Assembly (NCBI RefSeq): GCF_001418565.1
Contig: NZ_LIQQ01000211.1
Location: 1-48,238 of the forward strand
Direction of reading: 5' to 3'
DNA from: Streptomyces graminilatus
GTDB lineage: Bacteria > Actinomycetota > Actinomycetes > Streptomycetales > Streptomycetaceae
DNA: 48,238 nucleotides
The number at the start of each line of letters is the position of its first letter. The first letter of the stretch is position 1. This document shows positions 1 to 7,018 of the stretch, piece after piece. The notes beneath the pieces are model-generated. The model made no database searches. It was not told the DNA's origin and was given only the letters and a program-made list of their open reading frames with translations. Made by a program: the position numbers and the translations under genes.

Positions 1-74
1 GGGCGGCGGGGGCGAGAACAAGGTGGGGAAAACCCCCGAATCAGGACCCCGGTATCTCCGGGGCGCATACGGGT

Positions 75-105
75 TTGCGAGGCACCGCCCTGGGCAATGT
101 AGGCT
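75..105 (+). promoter_or_regulatory. Putative host tRNA-Val promoter
   Basis: A TTGCGA hexamer at 75-80 and TAGGCT at 100-105 are 19 bp apart, which would place the transcription start about 7 bp before the mature tRNA. The spacing is longer than ideal, so this is a plausible promoter and not a certain one. It belongs to the host and still drives the rebuilt tRNA after integration. Confidence 0.4.
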
Positions 106-118
106 GACGACTCGTCCT

Positions 119-193
119 GGGCGCGTAGCTCAGTGGTAGAGCGCCGCCCTTACAAGGCGGATGTCGGCGGTTCGAAACCGTCCGCGCCCACCA
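119..193 (+). tRNA. tRNA-Val (anticodon UAC), integration target
   Basis: A full 75-nt cloverleaf can be folded by eye. The acceptor stem is GGGCGCG with CGCGCCC, the D-arm stem GCTC with GAGC, the anticodon stem CCGCC with GGCGG around loop CTTACAA, and the T-arm loop TTCGAAA. The discriminator is A190 and CCA is encoded at 191-193. The anticodon is TAC, so it reads GUA valine codons. The 3' part from the anticodon loop onward is the attL core, so the element supplies this half and the gene stays intact. Its native terminator now appears to lie at the other end of the element, near 42385-42419. Confidence 0.93.
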
Positions 194-196
194 GGA
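149..196. repeat. attL core (48-bp direct repeat)
   Basis: Positions 149-196 are identical to 42313-42360. The match starts in the tRNA anticodon loop and ends three bases past CCA. The flanking bases differ on both sides (C148 against T42312, T197 against A42361), which fixes the limits. Strand exchange must occur somewhere inside this identity block; tyrosine recombinases that use tRNA genes often cut in the anticodon or T-loop region. Confidence 0.95.
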
Positions 197-215
197 TGGT
201 CAGGATGCCTGACCA
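197..215. promoter_or_regulatory. Palindrome touching attL core and int stop codon
   Basis: TGGTCAGG at 197-204 and CCTGACCA at 208-215 are perfect inverted 8-bp arms with a 3-bp spacer. The palindrome begins on the first element-specific base after the att core and includes the integrase stop codon. It could be a protein-binding site in the attachment region or a short terminator-like stem for int; no T-run is present. Confidence 0.5.
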
Positions 216-1834
216 GCAGGAGAAGCCTCGGCTTCCCTGTCAGAACCGGCCTCGGACTCCCCGTCCGGGGCCGGTTGCGTGAGCGCTGCGTGAGCGGCAG
301 TGCCGTTGATCTTGACGGGCTGGCCCCTTCGCGGCATCGGAACCACCTTGGCCGCCGCCTCGGCGATCGCCCGGTCCACCTGCGGCAGCATGTGCGCATA
401 CGTGTCGGATGTGATCGCGATGCCCGCATGCCCGAGCGTCTCTTTGATCGCGTGGAGATCCCCGCCCCCGGCGTGAATCAGCGTGGCCGCCCCGTGCCGC
501 AGATCGTGCAGCCGCACCGGCGGCAACTCCGCCTGGCCGTACAGCTCCGCGAACCGGTCCGTCACATGCGACGGCCGCAGCCAGCTGCCGTCCTCCCGGG
601 TGAAGATCCGGCCGGTGTCCACCCATGCGGCGCCGAGCTTCGCACGTTCCTTCTCCTGCTGCTCCCGGTGCTCCCTCAGGACCTGGATGGTGCCCGTGTC
701 GAGGGCGATGGTGCGGGCGCCCGAGTTCGTCTTCGGCACGTCCTCGTACACCGTCCATCCGTCCTGCACGATCTGCCGCGCAACGGTGAGCAGCCCCTTG
801 TCCAGGTCGACGTCCGTCCACCGCTGCCCGCACGCCTCACCGCGCCGCAGCCCGCGGAACGTGACCAGGTGGAACAAGGCGTACAGCCGGTCATCGACGG
901 CGTGCTGCAAGAAGGACCCCATCTGCTCGGGCGTCCACACCATCACCGCCGACGGCTTCTCGCCCGTCTCCTGCCAGCGCCTCACGTGCTCGTCGATCCA
1001 CAGCAGGCCCTTGGGCCGCCTGCCGGAATCCATCTCCACGTGCGAGGCCGGGTTGAACGTGATGCCGAACCGCTGCTGTGCGATGGCGTCGTTCAGGGCG
1101 GCGCGCAGTGTCGAGCGGATCCGCTGCCGTGTGGCCGGCCCCACCACCTGCCGGAAGGGTGGCATCTCGTCCAGCTTCGCCTTCTCCGCTGCGAGGCGTG
1201 GCCGCTCGGTAGCCGGCGGGACTCCGGGCTTGCCCCACTTGCAGCGGGCCATCTGCTCACGGCGGTCCGCGTTCTCCGTGACGATGGTCTCGTTGTCGTC
1301 GGCGATCGCGTCGAACATCTCCCCGAGGTGTGAGACGCGGAGCCGGTCCAGGCGCAGGTGCCCGATGCGGGGCTTGAGGTGGACGCGGATGTTGGACTCG
1401 TCCCGGCTGATCCCTGTGCGCCGGCCGCGCCGTCCTGCGAGCCACTCGTCGAGCCATGCGCCAACGGTCGTCTGCGCGGTCAGCGACTGCCCTGTGGCGT
1501 ACCGCCGACGCACGTCGTCGAGCTCGGGCAGGGGCGCCTTCTTGTCCTTCGACACCAGCTCCAGCAGATCACCGACCCTGACCTGTCCCTCGGTGTCGTC
1601 GCTGTCCGCGACGGCGAGCAGGGCCCGCACCGTGTCGAGGACTTCCTGAGCGTCCTTGGCGGTCTCGTACCCGGAGCGGGAGAACGACCGCCGGGTGCCG
1701 TCCCCGCGGGCCGGAAGCTCCTGCCGCACTGCCCACACCCCATGCCGCCGGGACGACAACTGCGGGCACGCCTTGCTCAGCGCCTTGCCATCTCCGTCAC
1801 GGCAGTAACAACGGCGGTATGTGGAACCCTTCAC
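200..1834 (-). CDS. int: Tyrosine site-specific integrase
   Basis: 544 aa, GTG start, overlapping the repressor stop codon by GTGA. It is expected to integrate the element at tRNA-Val and, with a directionality factor, excise it. The N-terminus (KGSTYRRC, then further Cys residues) resembles the arm-binding domain common in Streptomyces AICE and phage integrases. The catalytic domain shows box I RGLRRGE near residue 327, box II HDLRHG near 441 and the nucleophile in SDTYAHM near 478. The C-terminal tail (about 500-544) is low complexity and its DNA carries a candidate arm site. The stop codon is 4 bp from the attL core, the usual position for a tRNA-targeting integrase. Cotranscription with the repressor suggests expression in the lysogen. 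Confidence 0.95.
   Translation of the reverse strand: MKGSTYRRCYCRDGDGKALSKACPQLSSRRHGVWAVRQELPARGDGTRRSFSRSGYETAKDAQEVLDTVRALLAVADSDDTEGQVRVGDLLELVSKDKKAPLPELDDVRRRYATGQSLTAQTTVGAWLDEWLAGRRGRRTGISRDESNIRVHLKPRIGHLRLDRLRVSHLGEMFDAIADDNETIVTENADRREQMARCKWGKPGVPPATERPRLAAEKAKLDEMPPFRQVVGPATRQRIRSTLRAALNDAIAQQRFGITFNPASHVEMDSGRRPKGLLWIDEHVRRWQETGEKPSAVMVWTPEQMGSFLQHAVDDRLYALFHLVTFRGLRRGEACGQRWTDVDLDKGLLTVARQIVQDGWTVYEDVPKTNSGARTIALDTGTIQVLREHREQQEKERAKLGAAWVDTGRIFTREDGSWLRPSHVTDRFAELYGQAELPPVRLHDLRHGAATLIHAGGGDLHAIKETLGHAGIAITSDTYAHMLPQVDRAIAEAAAKVVPMPRRGQPVKINGTAAHAALTQPAPDGESEAGSDREAEASPAGQAS
275..297. repeat. Candidate integrase arm-type site, left end
   Basis: This 23-bp sequence contains TGCGTGAGCG twice in tandem with one base between and is repeated exactly at 42176-42198, in the same orientation, inside the other end of the element. 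It lies 79 bp from the attL core within the 3' end of int, where it encodes part of the low-complexity C-terminal tail. Short direct repeats flanking the core on both sides are typical arm-type binding sites for tyrosine integrases. Confidence 0.6.
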
Positions 1835-2604
1835 AGCAGCTTTTCCCCCTCATTCTTCGGTTTGACCACAGTGAGATTGGCCTGAATCAGAGCCTGAGCG
1901 ATGCTGCGCACCAGTTCAGGATGGAGAGCACGAAGTGAATCCGTCACTTGTTGCTCCACGATCTGGGCAAGTTCCCTCGCTTCCACCACCTCAATATCCA
2001 CCCCGGACCGCGACGTCTCCTCCTGCGGCTTCAGGTCTTCCAGACCCATGTCCTCCAGCGTGACCTCGCGGAAGGGGAAGGCGAACTCCGACCCCTTCCA
2101 CGACAGCCCCAGCCACTGGAGTGCCAGGCGCCGGAGACGGTCCGTGAATTCGGCGGACGCTTTGTGCATGCCTAGCTTTTCGACCAGCGTGGCCGTAGGG
2201 ATCAGTGCCATGAGGTCGTCGGCGGTAGCTCCTGGGCCGTCCTGAGGGAACTCCCTCATGCCCACGGACTTGTTTCGGTACTGGTCTTCCGGCGGCATGA
2301 AGAAGTAGGAGATGGGCTCGTCGAAGATCTTGCACATCGCGACGATCTCGCTCGCGTCGAATCGTCGTGGGCGGCCTCCGTGGTAGGCGCGTTCGGCGGC
2401 GCTGACGCTGGCGTTTGACCAGGACCGGCCGGTATAGCGCTCCAGCAACTCGGCGACGTCCTGCTGTGTCCAGCCATGGGTCCGCCTGGCGCGCATGAGG
2501 TTGTAGGAAACGATCTGATTGATCGACAGCACTGGATCCTCAGGACGGCGCAGATGTTCCGGAAGGTCGTCTCGTTCCCACGGCATGGTCTCGTCATCAC
2601 TCAT
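1831..2604 (-). CDS. XRE-family phage repressor (immunity-type)
   Basis: 257 aa. An HTH lies at about residues 30-85 (QIVSYNLMRARR, then TQQDVAELL and SVSAAER). The rest is a longer C-terminal domain with no LexA/CI-type Ser-Lys peptidase signature that I can recognise. It is the first gene of the leftward operon with int and diverges from the Cro-like gene, the standard place for the lysogeny repressor. The ATG at 2604 has no Shine-Dalgarno sequence; a -10-like TACGGT ends 6 bp before it, so the mRNA may be leaderless. A GGGTCAACG element sits in its own promoter, which suggests autoregulation. Confidence 0.85.
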   Translation of the reverse strand: MSDDETMPWERDDLPEHLRRPEDPVLSINQIVSYNLMRARRTHGWTQQDVAELLERYTGRSWSNASVSAAERAYHGGRPRRFDASEIVAMCKIFDEPISYFFMPPEDQYRNKSVGMREFPQDGPGATADDLMALIPTATLVEKLGMHKASAEFTDRLRRLALQWLGLSWKGSEFAFPFREVTLEDMGLEDLKPQEETSRSGVDIEVVEARELAQIVEQQVTDSLRALHPELVRSIAQALIQANLTVVKPKNEGEKLL

Positions 2605-2693
2605 GCCCCCACCGTAGACCAGGGGTCAACGTCTCGCCAGATTCACTCTGCATCTCGTTGACCCTGTGACTTCGGTGGCCTATGGTCAACGGT
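2605..2693. promoter_or_regulatory. Divergent lysis-lysogeny control region with three operators
   Basis: Three copies of one motif are present: GGGTCAACG at 2623-2631, its inverse CGTTGACCC at 2656-2664, and TGGTCAACG at 2683-2691. Rightward, TTGACC (2658-2663) and TATGGT (2681-2686) are exactly 17 bp apart, a near-consensus housekeeping promoter whose -35 and -10 both overlap operators. Leftward, a -10-like TACGGT occupies 2616-2611. Both predicted start sites fall at or next to ATG codons (2694 and 2604). Binding by the XRE repressor and the Cro-like protein is inferred. Confidence 0.75.
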
Positions 2694-2933
2694 ATGCAGA
2701 TTAATTCAGCGTCCGCGCTGAACTCTCCGTCGCTGCGTGCTGCACGCGAGGCGAAGGGGATGTCACTGCGGGCGGCAGCTCACCAGTCCGGAATCGACCC
2801 CGGCCACCTGTCCAAGGTGGAGCGCGGCGAGAAGCAGCTCTCCATCGAGGCGCTATACCGGCTGGCTGTGGTCGTCGATCTCGACGAACTCGCCAGCCAC
2901 CTGAAGCCGCTCCTGCCGCGGGCCGTCGCGTGA
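2694..2933 (+). CDS. Cro-like XRE DNA-binding protein
   Basis: 79 aa from the ATG at 2694. A compact XRE HTH fills about residues 14-70: RAAREAKGMSLRAAA, then PGHLSKVERGEKQLS. It heads the rightward operon facing the repressor. I chose 2694 over the in-frame ATG at 2682 because 2682 lies inside the -10 hexamer of the promoter and could not be transcribed; 2694 is about 8 bp after that hexamer, giving a leaderless mRNA. Likely role: antagonise the repressor and commit the phage to early expression. The stop overlaps the next start. Confidence 0.78.
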   Translation: MQINSASALNSPSLRAAREAKGMSLRAAAHQSGIDPGHLSKVERGEKQLSIEALYRLAVVVDLDELASHLKPLLPRAVA

Positions 2934-3256
2934 CCGCCCCGGCCCTGTCCATCGCCGAGATCCTCGGCCACGAACCGGCACTTATGGACCTGCCCACGTT
3001 CTTCAAGGCGTGCGGCATGGCCCAGTCCACCGGCTACCAGGTCGCTGCCGAGGGGAACCTGCCCCTCGAAGTGATCCCGCTCGGCCGCAGGCGCTACGTG
3101 CGCACGGTCGACGCATGGAAATTCCTCGGGCTCATCCCGCAGGAGAACGGCACCGCTCCGACGTACCAGGCCGGAGCGCCTGCCGGAAACGACGAAGCGG
3201 CCCGGGTACCAGCCGGGCCGCCTCAGTCGAGCAGATCCGCACTCACCAGCAAGTAA
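2930..3256 (+). CDS. AlpA/Xis-like winged-helix DNA-binding protein
   Basis: 108 aa, GTG start overlapping the Cro-like stop codon. Residues about 20-68 read as an excisionase/AlpA-type winged helix: a helix pair around FKACGMAQSTGYQ, then LPLEVIPLGRRRYVR as the wing and a short final helix ending FLGL. The tail is Pro/Ala-rich and its DNA contains a strong hairpin. As the second gene of the early operon it is the best candidate for the recombination directionality factor. A general transcription regulator is possible too; the MerR-like gene at 16396 is the rival Xis candidate. Confidence 0.65.
   Translation: MTAPALSIAEILGHEPALMDLPTFFKACGMAQSTGYQVAAEGNLPLEVIPLGRRRYVRTVDAWKFLGLIPQENGTAPTYQAGAPAGNDEAARVPAGPPQSSRSALTSK
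3197..3221 (+). terminator. Hairpin inside 3' end of the Xis-like gene
   Basis: GCGGCCCGG (3197-3205) and CCGGGCCGC (3213-3221) form a perfect 9-bp stem with a 7-nt loop. No T-run follows and translation crosses it, so it may act as an attenuator that reduces read-through from the switch genes into the downstream small genes. Confidence 0.4.
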
Positions 3257-3271
3257 GAACAGGACAGCTCT

Positions 3272-3562
3272 ATGAACATCTTGACACAGGCGGCACCAGC
3301 CGCCCCGACGCTCAGCGCATCCCCCACTGCGCTTCACCCCGACCCGATCGAGGCCTTCAACGCCCTCGTCGCCGAGTACGGCCTTCAGGTCGAGGAGTGG
3401 GACACCTCCACCCTCGATGAGCCCCTCCGCGACAAGCTCCTCGCGCACTACCTGGAGCAGGACGGCACCCGCCTCTTCGTCGTCCCGCTCGGCCAGGACC
3501 CCGCCGTACGCCTCGCCGCCCTCCACACCCTCCTCAACCACCAGGGCGTGATGCCGGTATGA
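3272..3562 (+). CDS. Hypothetical protein, early region
   Basis: 96 aa, ATG start with AGGA about 10 bp upstream. Not recognised. The N-terminal 25 residues are Ala/Pro/Thr-rich; the remainder looks soluble and mixed alpha/beta, with acidic helices (EAFNALVAEYGLQVEEW). It begins a run of overlapping small genes extending to 6006, so it is likely cotranscribed with them. Its stop overlaps the following ATG by 4 bp. Confidence 0.7.
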   Translation: MNILTQAAPAAPTLSASPTALHPDPIEAFNALVAEYGLQVEEWDTSTLDEPLRDKLLAHYLEQDGTRLFVVPLGQDPAVRLAALHTLLNHQGVMPV

Positions 3563-3984
3563 CGGCCGCACCGGACACCAGCCCGCTCGCCGGCCTGCAC
3601 GTCGTGCCCGCCCTCGTCGACGGAACCCTCGTCGCCACCGTCTGCCCGACCCGCTTCTGCGTCGAGAACCACACCGGCGAGGACACCAAGCACCTTGTCG
3701 ACGTCGGTCATGCGGGAGCCCACGTCGACGTGTACGTGCCCAACTTCCAGACGGGCGACGACGAGTTGTTCGCGTACGCCCACCTCGACCAGTTCCTGTA
3801 CTCCACGGACCCGAAGACGCGAGCCGCGCACATCCGGGTCGAGGACGGCGGCGGCGAGGAATGGTCGCTCACCCCCGACCAGGCCGACAGGTTCGCCGAC
3901 AGCCTCACTGTGTTCGCCGACCGGATCCGTGTCCTCGCCCAGGTCGCCCGTACGACCGACGAGCAGACCGAGGTGACGGCATGA
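3559..3984 (+). CDS. DUF6907-like hypothetical protein
   Basis: 141 aa. It shows the pattern I associate with DUF6907 proteins of Streptomyces: a C-P-x3-C-x3-H segment (CPTRFCVENH) followed by a His-containing strand region and a long C-terminal helix (DQADRFADSLTVFADRI). No enzymatic motif is evident. A paralogue-like protein is encoded at 11324-11701, where the Cys pair is reduced. Such proteins are common on Streptomyces phages and integrative elements but their role is unknown. Start ATG overlaps the previous stop and its own stop overlaps the next ATG. Confidence 0.7.
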   Translation: MTAAPDTSPLAGLHVVPALVDGTLVATVCPTRFCVENHTGEDTKHLVDVGHAGAHVDVYVPNFQTGDDELFAYAHLDQFLYSTDPKTRAAHIRVEDGGGEEWSLTPDQADRFADSLTVFADRIRVLAQVARTTDEQTEVTA

Positions 3985-4397
3985 CACCGATCGCCACCCA
4001 GGCCGGCTTCGACGCCTTCCGCGACCGCATGTGCGACTACTTCGCCGCCCTGCCCGATGAGCTCGGCAAGCAGCCGCTCCACGTCACACAGGCCGAACTC
4101 GCCCCGGACACGTTCTTCGTCCACCGGCTCGACGCCGACGGCCACCACATCACCTACGACCGCCGCCAGATCAGTGGGCTCACGGTGCGCCAGTTCCTCG
4201 GCATCTATGCCCACTTCAGCGAGGACCCGATCCTCGAACGCGTCCGGGAGAACCACTACAACGACGAGGTCGAGAACGGGCGCAAGATCTGGGCGCTCCT
4301 CATCGACCAGATCGACCGCTCCCAGGATCCCGGCGGGGTCGTGGACCAGGTCATGACCCTGTTCTCCCGTACGGAGCCGACTGGGGCGACTGCGTGA
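3981..4397 (+). CDS. Hypothetical protein, early region
   Basis: 138 aa from the ATG at 3981, which overlaps the preceding stop as ATGA; the frame is open further upstream but that part is shadow sequence. Not recognised. The protein is acidic and soluble with aromatic-rich helices (FDAFRDRMCDYFAAL; RKIWALLIDQIDR). No membrane segment or metal motif is visible. Translational coupling with both neighbours implies coordinated expression. Confidence 0.7.
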   Translation: MTPIATQAGFDAFRDRMCDYFAALPDELGKQPLHVTQAELAPDTFFVHRLDADGHHITYDRRQISGLTVRQFLGIYAHFSEDPILERVRENHYNDEVENGRKIWALLIDQIDRSQDPGGVVDQVMTLFSRTEPTGATA

Positions 4398-4618
4398 GCG
4401 CCGACACCAACACCGTGACGGTCGGGGGCGCTCGTGGCGTCCCCGGCCGCCCGGCCCGGCCCGACCGGCCGCGCCGCTTCGACGACGACGCCCTCAACGA
4501 CGCGTACTGGGCGCGGGTGATCGCGAACGTTGCTGCCGCCCCGCCCCTCACCGACCGGCAGAAAGCGATCCTTCGCGCCCAGTTCCATGCGCCCGCAGCG
4601 ATCAGGGAGGCGGCGTGA
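4394..4618 (+). CDS. Small hypothetical protein
   Basis: 74 aa, GTG start overlapping the previous stop. The N-terminal half is Gly/Pro/Arg-rich and probably unstructured; the C-terminal half has a helix ending TDRQKAILRAQF, a layout frequent in small proteins from Streptomyces mobile elements. Function unknown. Overlaps the next gene by 4 bp. Confidence 0.65.
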   Translation: MSADTNTVTVGGARGVPGRPARPDRPRRFDDDALNDAYWARVIANVAAAPPLTDRQKAILRAQFHAPAAIREAA

Positions 4619-4941
4619 ACAAGCCCCTGTCCTACCTGGAACGCGCGGAGTTCCTCGCCACCGTCAAGACCATGGGCGAGGGCGACGAGATCGCCGAAGC
4701 CTCCTTCGACCTGATGGTCGACATCGAGTCCCGCATCCCCGCGCCCTGGTCCGAATCGGACCCGTTCGCCGCCGAGCGGTACCTCGCAGCCCGAGGAGCC
4801 TCCCCGACGGCCGCCACCCGCAACGCCGCCGAGTTCGAGGTCAAGTTCCGCGCCCTCTACGGACTCAGCACCGGCAAGCCGGCCGAGACCTTCCAGGACC
4901 TCACCAGCTTCATCAACACGCACGTGGACGGTGGCGCATGA
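4615..4941 (+). CDS. Hypothetical protein
   Basis: 108 aa, GTG start. Predominantly helical and acidic; no recognised domain. Only one Cys-free stretch throughout and no signal or membrane segment. It is coupled to both neighbours by 4-bp overlaps, so it belongs to the same early operon. Function cannot be inferred beyond phage accessory protein. Confidence 0.65.
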   Translation: MNKPLSYLERAEFLATVKTMGEGDEIAEASFDLMVDIESRIPAPWSESDPFAAERYLAARGASPTAATRNAAEFEVKFRALYGLSTGKPAETFQDLTSFINTHVDGGA

Positions 4942-5441
4942 ACAACTACAGGGAGCCGCTGGACGCGGCGATCCTCGCCTTCAACCAGGCCGAGCGCGCC
5001 GAGTTCATGCTCGACACCGACACCCGGTGGCTCGGTCTCGACGGACCCGCCTACCTCTTCGGCGACATCCGCGTGAAGGCGTTCTTCGTCGACGTCCAGA
5101 GACGCCACTGGGTCGACGCCTACCTCGCCGTCGAATCCCTCTCCGGCATCGGCCAGACGAGCCCCGGCCATCTGGAGATGTACCGGCAGTTGGCTATCGA
5201 CGCAGCCGAGGCCCGGGATCTGTGGGTGTTCACCGACACCCGGGGTCGGTGGAACGCCGTCATGACGCCCGTCACCGAACTCGCCCGCAGGTGGGAGTAT
5301 CCGCCGCCCGTCCGGCTGCCCGACGGGAACTGGGCCCGTAACTGGCTCGACCTGCCCGAGCGGACCGACGGGCAGGAACTTGCCTGGATCGCCCACGGAG
5401 GGAAGCCGGTCCACACCTACCGGTCGGAGGCGCAGCTGTGA
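4938..5441 (+). CDS. Hypothetical protein
   Basis: 167 aa from the ATG at 4938, overlapping the previous stop; the open frame continues upstream only as a shadow of the preceding gene. The N-terminal half (to about residue 90) is helical with many Trp/Tyr/Phe residues (RWLGLDGPAYLFGDI; RRHWVDAYLAVE). The C-terminal half is Pro/Trp-rich. No catalytic motif recognised. It is the largest gene of this early cluster. Confidence 0.7.
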   Translation: MNNYREPLDAAILAFNQAERAEFMLDTDTRWLGLDGPAYLFGDIRVKAFFVDVQRRHWVDAYLAVESLSGIGQTSPGHLEMYRQLAIDAAEARDLWVFTDTRGRWNAVMTPVTELARRWEYPPPVRLPDGNWARNWLDLPERTDGQELAWIAHGGKPVHTYRSEAQL

Positions 5442-5755
5442 CCCGGGCCCCGCAGGACACGTTCCGCTCCGACCAGACCCTGGCCGCCGCACGGGACGCC
5501 GCCACCGACCCCAGCCTCGTACCGGTCGCGATCACCGCAGCCAACGGCGAACAGTGCACCTGGTGCGACTGCCCCGACGGGCCGAACTCGCCGCACAACC
5601 AGCGCGGCTACCGCTGCCCCGGCTGTAAGGCCACGGCGAAGAACGTCGTCAGCACCTTCACGGGGCCCAACCTGCGATACGACTTCCCGGCCTGCGAACG
5701 GCACACCACCGACATCGTCGCGTCCGTCGCCCAGGTCGTGGGAGGTGCCCGATGA
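5438..5755 (+). CDS. Small zinc-ribbon-like protein
   Basis: 105 aa, GTG start. Cysteines are arranged as CTWCDC (about residues 40-45), CPGC (about 60-63) and a late CERH, the layout of a metal-binding ribbon. No partner domain is present. Small zinc-ribbon proteins are frequent in actinophage early regions and may bind nucleic acid or a host protein; that is inference. Overlaps both neighbours. Confidence 0.65.
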   Translation: MTRAPQDTFRSDQTLAAARDAATDPSLVPVAITAANGEQCTWCDCPDGPNSPHNQRGYRCPGCKATAKNVVSTFTGPNLRYDFPACERHTTDIVASVAQVVGGAR

Positions 5756-6006
5756 CCGAACGCCCGGGCCAGTGGCCGGTCAGGCGCGTCGACCCCGACG
5801 CGGTCGCAAGCACCGGAGACGACGCAGAGCAGTACCTGAAGCGGGCCGCCGAACGAGGACGGCACGAGATCGTCCTCGGATCGATCCGCGCCCACCTCGA
5901 AGAGCAGCCCACGGCCACCGCCGTATACGCGGCCCTGCGGCACTGGATCAGCGACCTCACCTCCCTCGGCGAAGACGTCGCCCGCGCCAAGAAGCGAACG
6001 GCCTGA
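5752..6006 (+). CDS. Small hypothetical protein
   Basis: 84 aa, ATG start overlapping the previous stop, preceded by GGAGG. All-helical and charged, ending in a basic KKRTA tail. No domain recognised. It is the last gene before a strong intergenic hairpin, so it probably ends the first early transcription unit. Confidence 0.65.
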   Translation: MTERPGQWPVRRVDPDAVASTGDDAEQYLKRAAERGRHEIVLGSIRAHLEEQPTATAVYAALRHWISDLTSLGEDVARAKKRTA

Positions 6007-6011
6007 CCCGT

Positions 6012-6049
6012 GGGGCGGGCGCCGGCTTCCCCCTTCCGGCGCCCGCCCC
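6012..6049 (+). terminator. Strong GC hairpin before replication genes
   Basis: A perfect 14-bp stem pairs 6012-6025 with 6036-6049 around a 10-nt loop. There is no T-run, so it could be a Streptomyces-type GC-rich terminator or an mRNA-stabilising stem that separates the small-gene cluster from the primase gene. Confidence 0.5.
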
Positions 6050-6091
6050 GCCACACGAACCACCGATCCAGCTCGTAGAAGAGAGCAGTTC

Positions 6092-7018
6092 GTGAACGTC
6101 GGCAGCATCATCCCCGCCGAACTCGGCGATGCAGCACTGGCCTATGCCGCCCTCGGCGTCAAGGTCTTCCGCGTCCGCCGGAACAAGACCCCCTACGCGA
6201 ACTGCGCGCGCTGCGACAAGCAGAGCAGCCTGTACGTGAAGCACCGTCCCGAGGAGTGCCGTTGCGGCGTGCCCACCTGCCACGGCTTCTGGGCAGCCAC
6301 CACCGACGCCAGCCTCATCCGAAAGTGGTGGACCGAGGAGCCTGACGCGAACATCGGCGCACCTTGCAAGCAGAACGGCTGGGCCGTCATCGACATCGAC
6401 CCGCGCAACGGCGGCGACAAGTCGTTCCGTGCCCTGGAAGTACGGGTCGGCGTGCTGCCCGGCACGGTCATGCAGCTCACCGGTGGCGGCGGCCTCCACA
6501 TGCCGTACCTGTCCCCCGGGTACGACCTGCCCGGCGAGCCCTTCCCTGGGATCGACTTCAAGCACAACGGCTACATCCTGCTCGCCCCGTCCGTACACGC
6601 CTCTGGCGGCCGGTACCGGTGGGCGGGCGACGGGCTGTTCCGCACCCCCGCCACCCCGTGGCCGGACACGCTCCTGCCGCGCAAGGAACGGCGTCCCGTA
6701 CCTGCCCAGCGGCCGGCGCCCCGCCATCGCTTCCCGTCCGTCGCCAACTCTGCGCAGCGTCCCGGCGGCGGGAAGCTGTGGACCGTCGACGATCTCGTTC
6801 AGCAGGTCATGGACTCCCACGAGGGAGGCCGCAACCGCAGCTTCTACTTCGCGGCGTGTCGTGCCCACGAGCTCGCAGCGCAGGGGCTCATCGACCTGCG
6901 CGACGCCGAGGACGGTCTCCTGTCCGCCGCGGGGGCGGTCGGGCTGACCGACTCCGAGGCCCGCGCCTCCTTCGACAGCGCGGCCACCCGGCCCAGCGAC
7001 AAGGGATGGGTGGCGTGA
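6092..7018 (+). CDS. Bifunctional DNA primase/polymerase (prim-pol fold)
   Basis: 308 aa, GTG start behind an AGAGAG Shine-Dalgarno-like sequence. The N-terminal 180 residues match the archaeo-eukaryotic primase/DUF927-type prim-pol fold: ALAYAALGVKVF at the start, a Cys/His-rich insertion (CARC, then CRCG and CHGF), the metal-binding DIDP in WAVIDIDPRNGG, and TGGGGLHMPY, equivalent to the catalytic GG-x-H motif. The C-terminal part is a smaller helical domain. Its role is to prime and possibly extend new strands for element replication. It is translationally coupled to the ATPase gene downstream; this pair serves as the replication core in several actinobacterial phages and AICEs. Confidence 0.9.
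   Translation: MNVGSIIPAELGDAALAYAALGVKVFRVRRNKTPYANCARCDKQSSLYVKHRPEECRCGVPTCHGFWAATTDASLIRKWWTEEPDANIGAPCKQNGWAVIDIDPRNGGDKSFRALEVRVGVLPGTVMQLTGGGGLHMPYLSPGYDLPGEPFPGIDFKHNGYILLAPSVHASGGRYRWAGDGLFRTPATPWPDTLLPRKERRPVPAQRPAPRHRFPSVANSAQRPGGGKLWTVDDLVQQVMDSHEGGRNRSFYFAACRAHELAAQGLIDLRDAEDGLLSAAGAVGLTDSEARASFDSAATRPSDKGWVA

Noticed and set aside
1..118. Another tRNA or gene upstream of tRNA-Val
   Set aside because: Only a short CCCCGG/CCGGGG stem and a promoter-like pair are visible; no cloverleaf or credible reading frame.
2682..2933. Longer form of the Cro-like gene starting at 2682
   Set aside because: That ATG is within the predicted -10 hexamer and upstream of the transcription start; 2694 fits better.
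4388..4404. Third copy of the TGCGTGAGCG arm motif at about 4389
   Set aside because: A single half-copy formed by the stop/start overlap of two genes, far from both att sites; probably chance.
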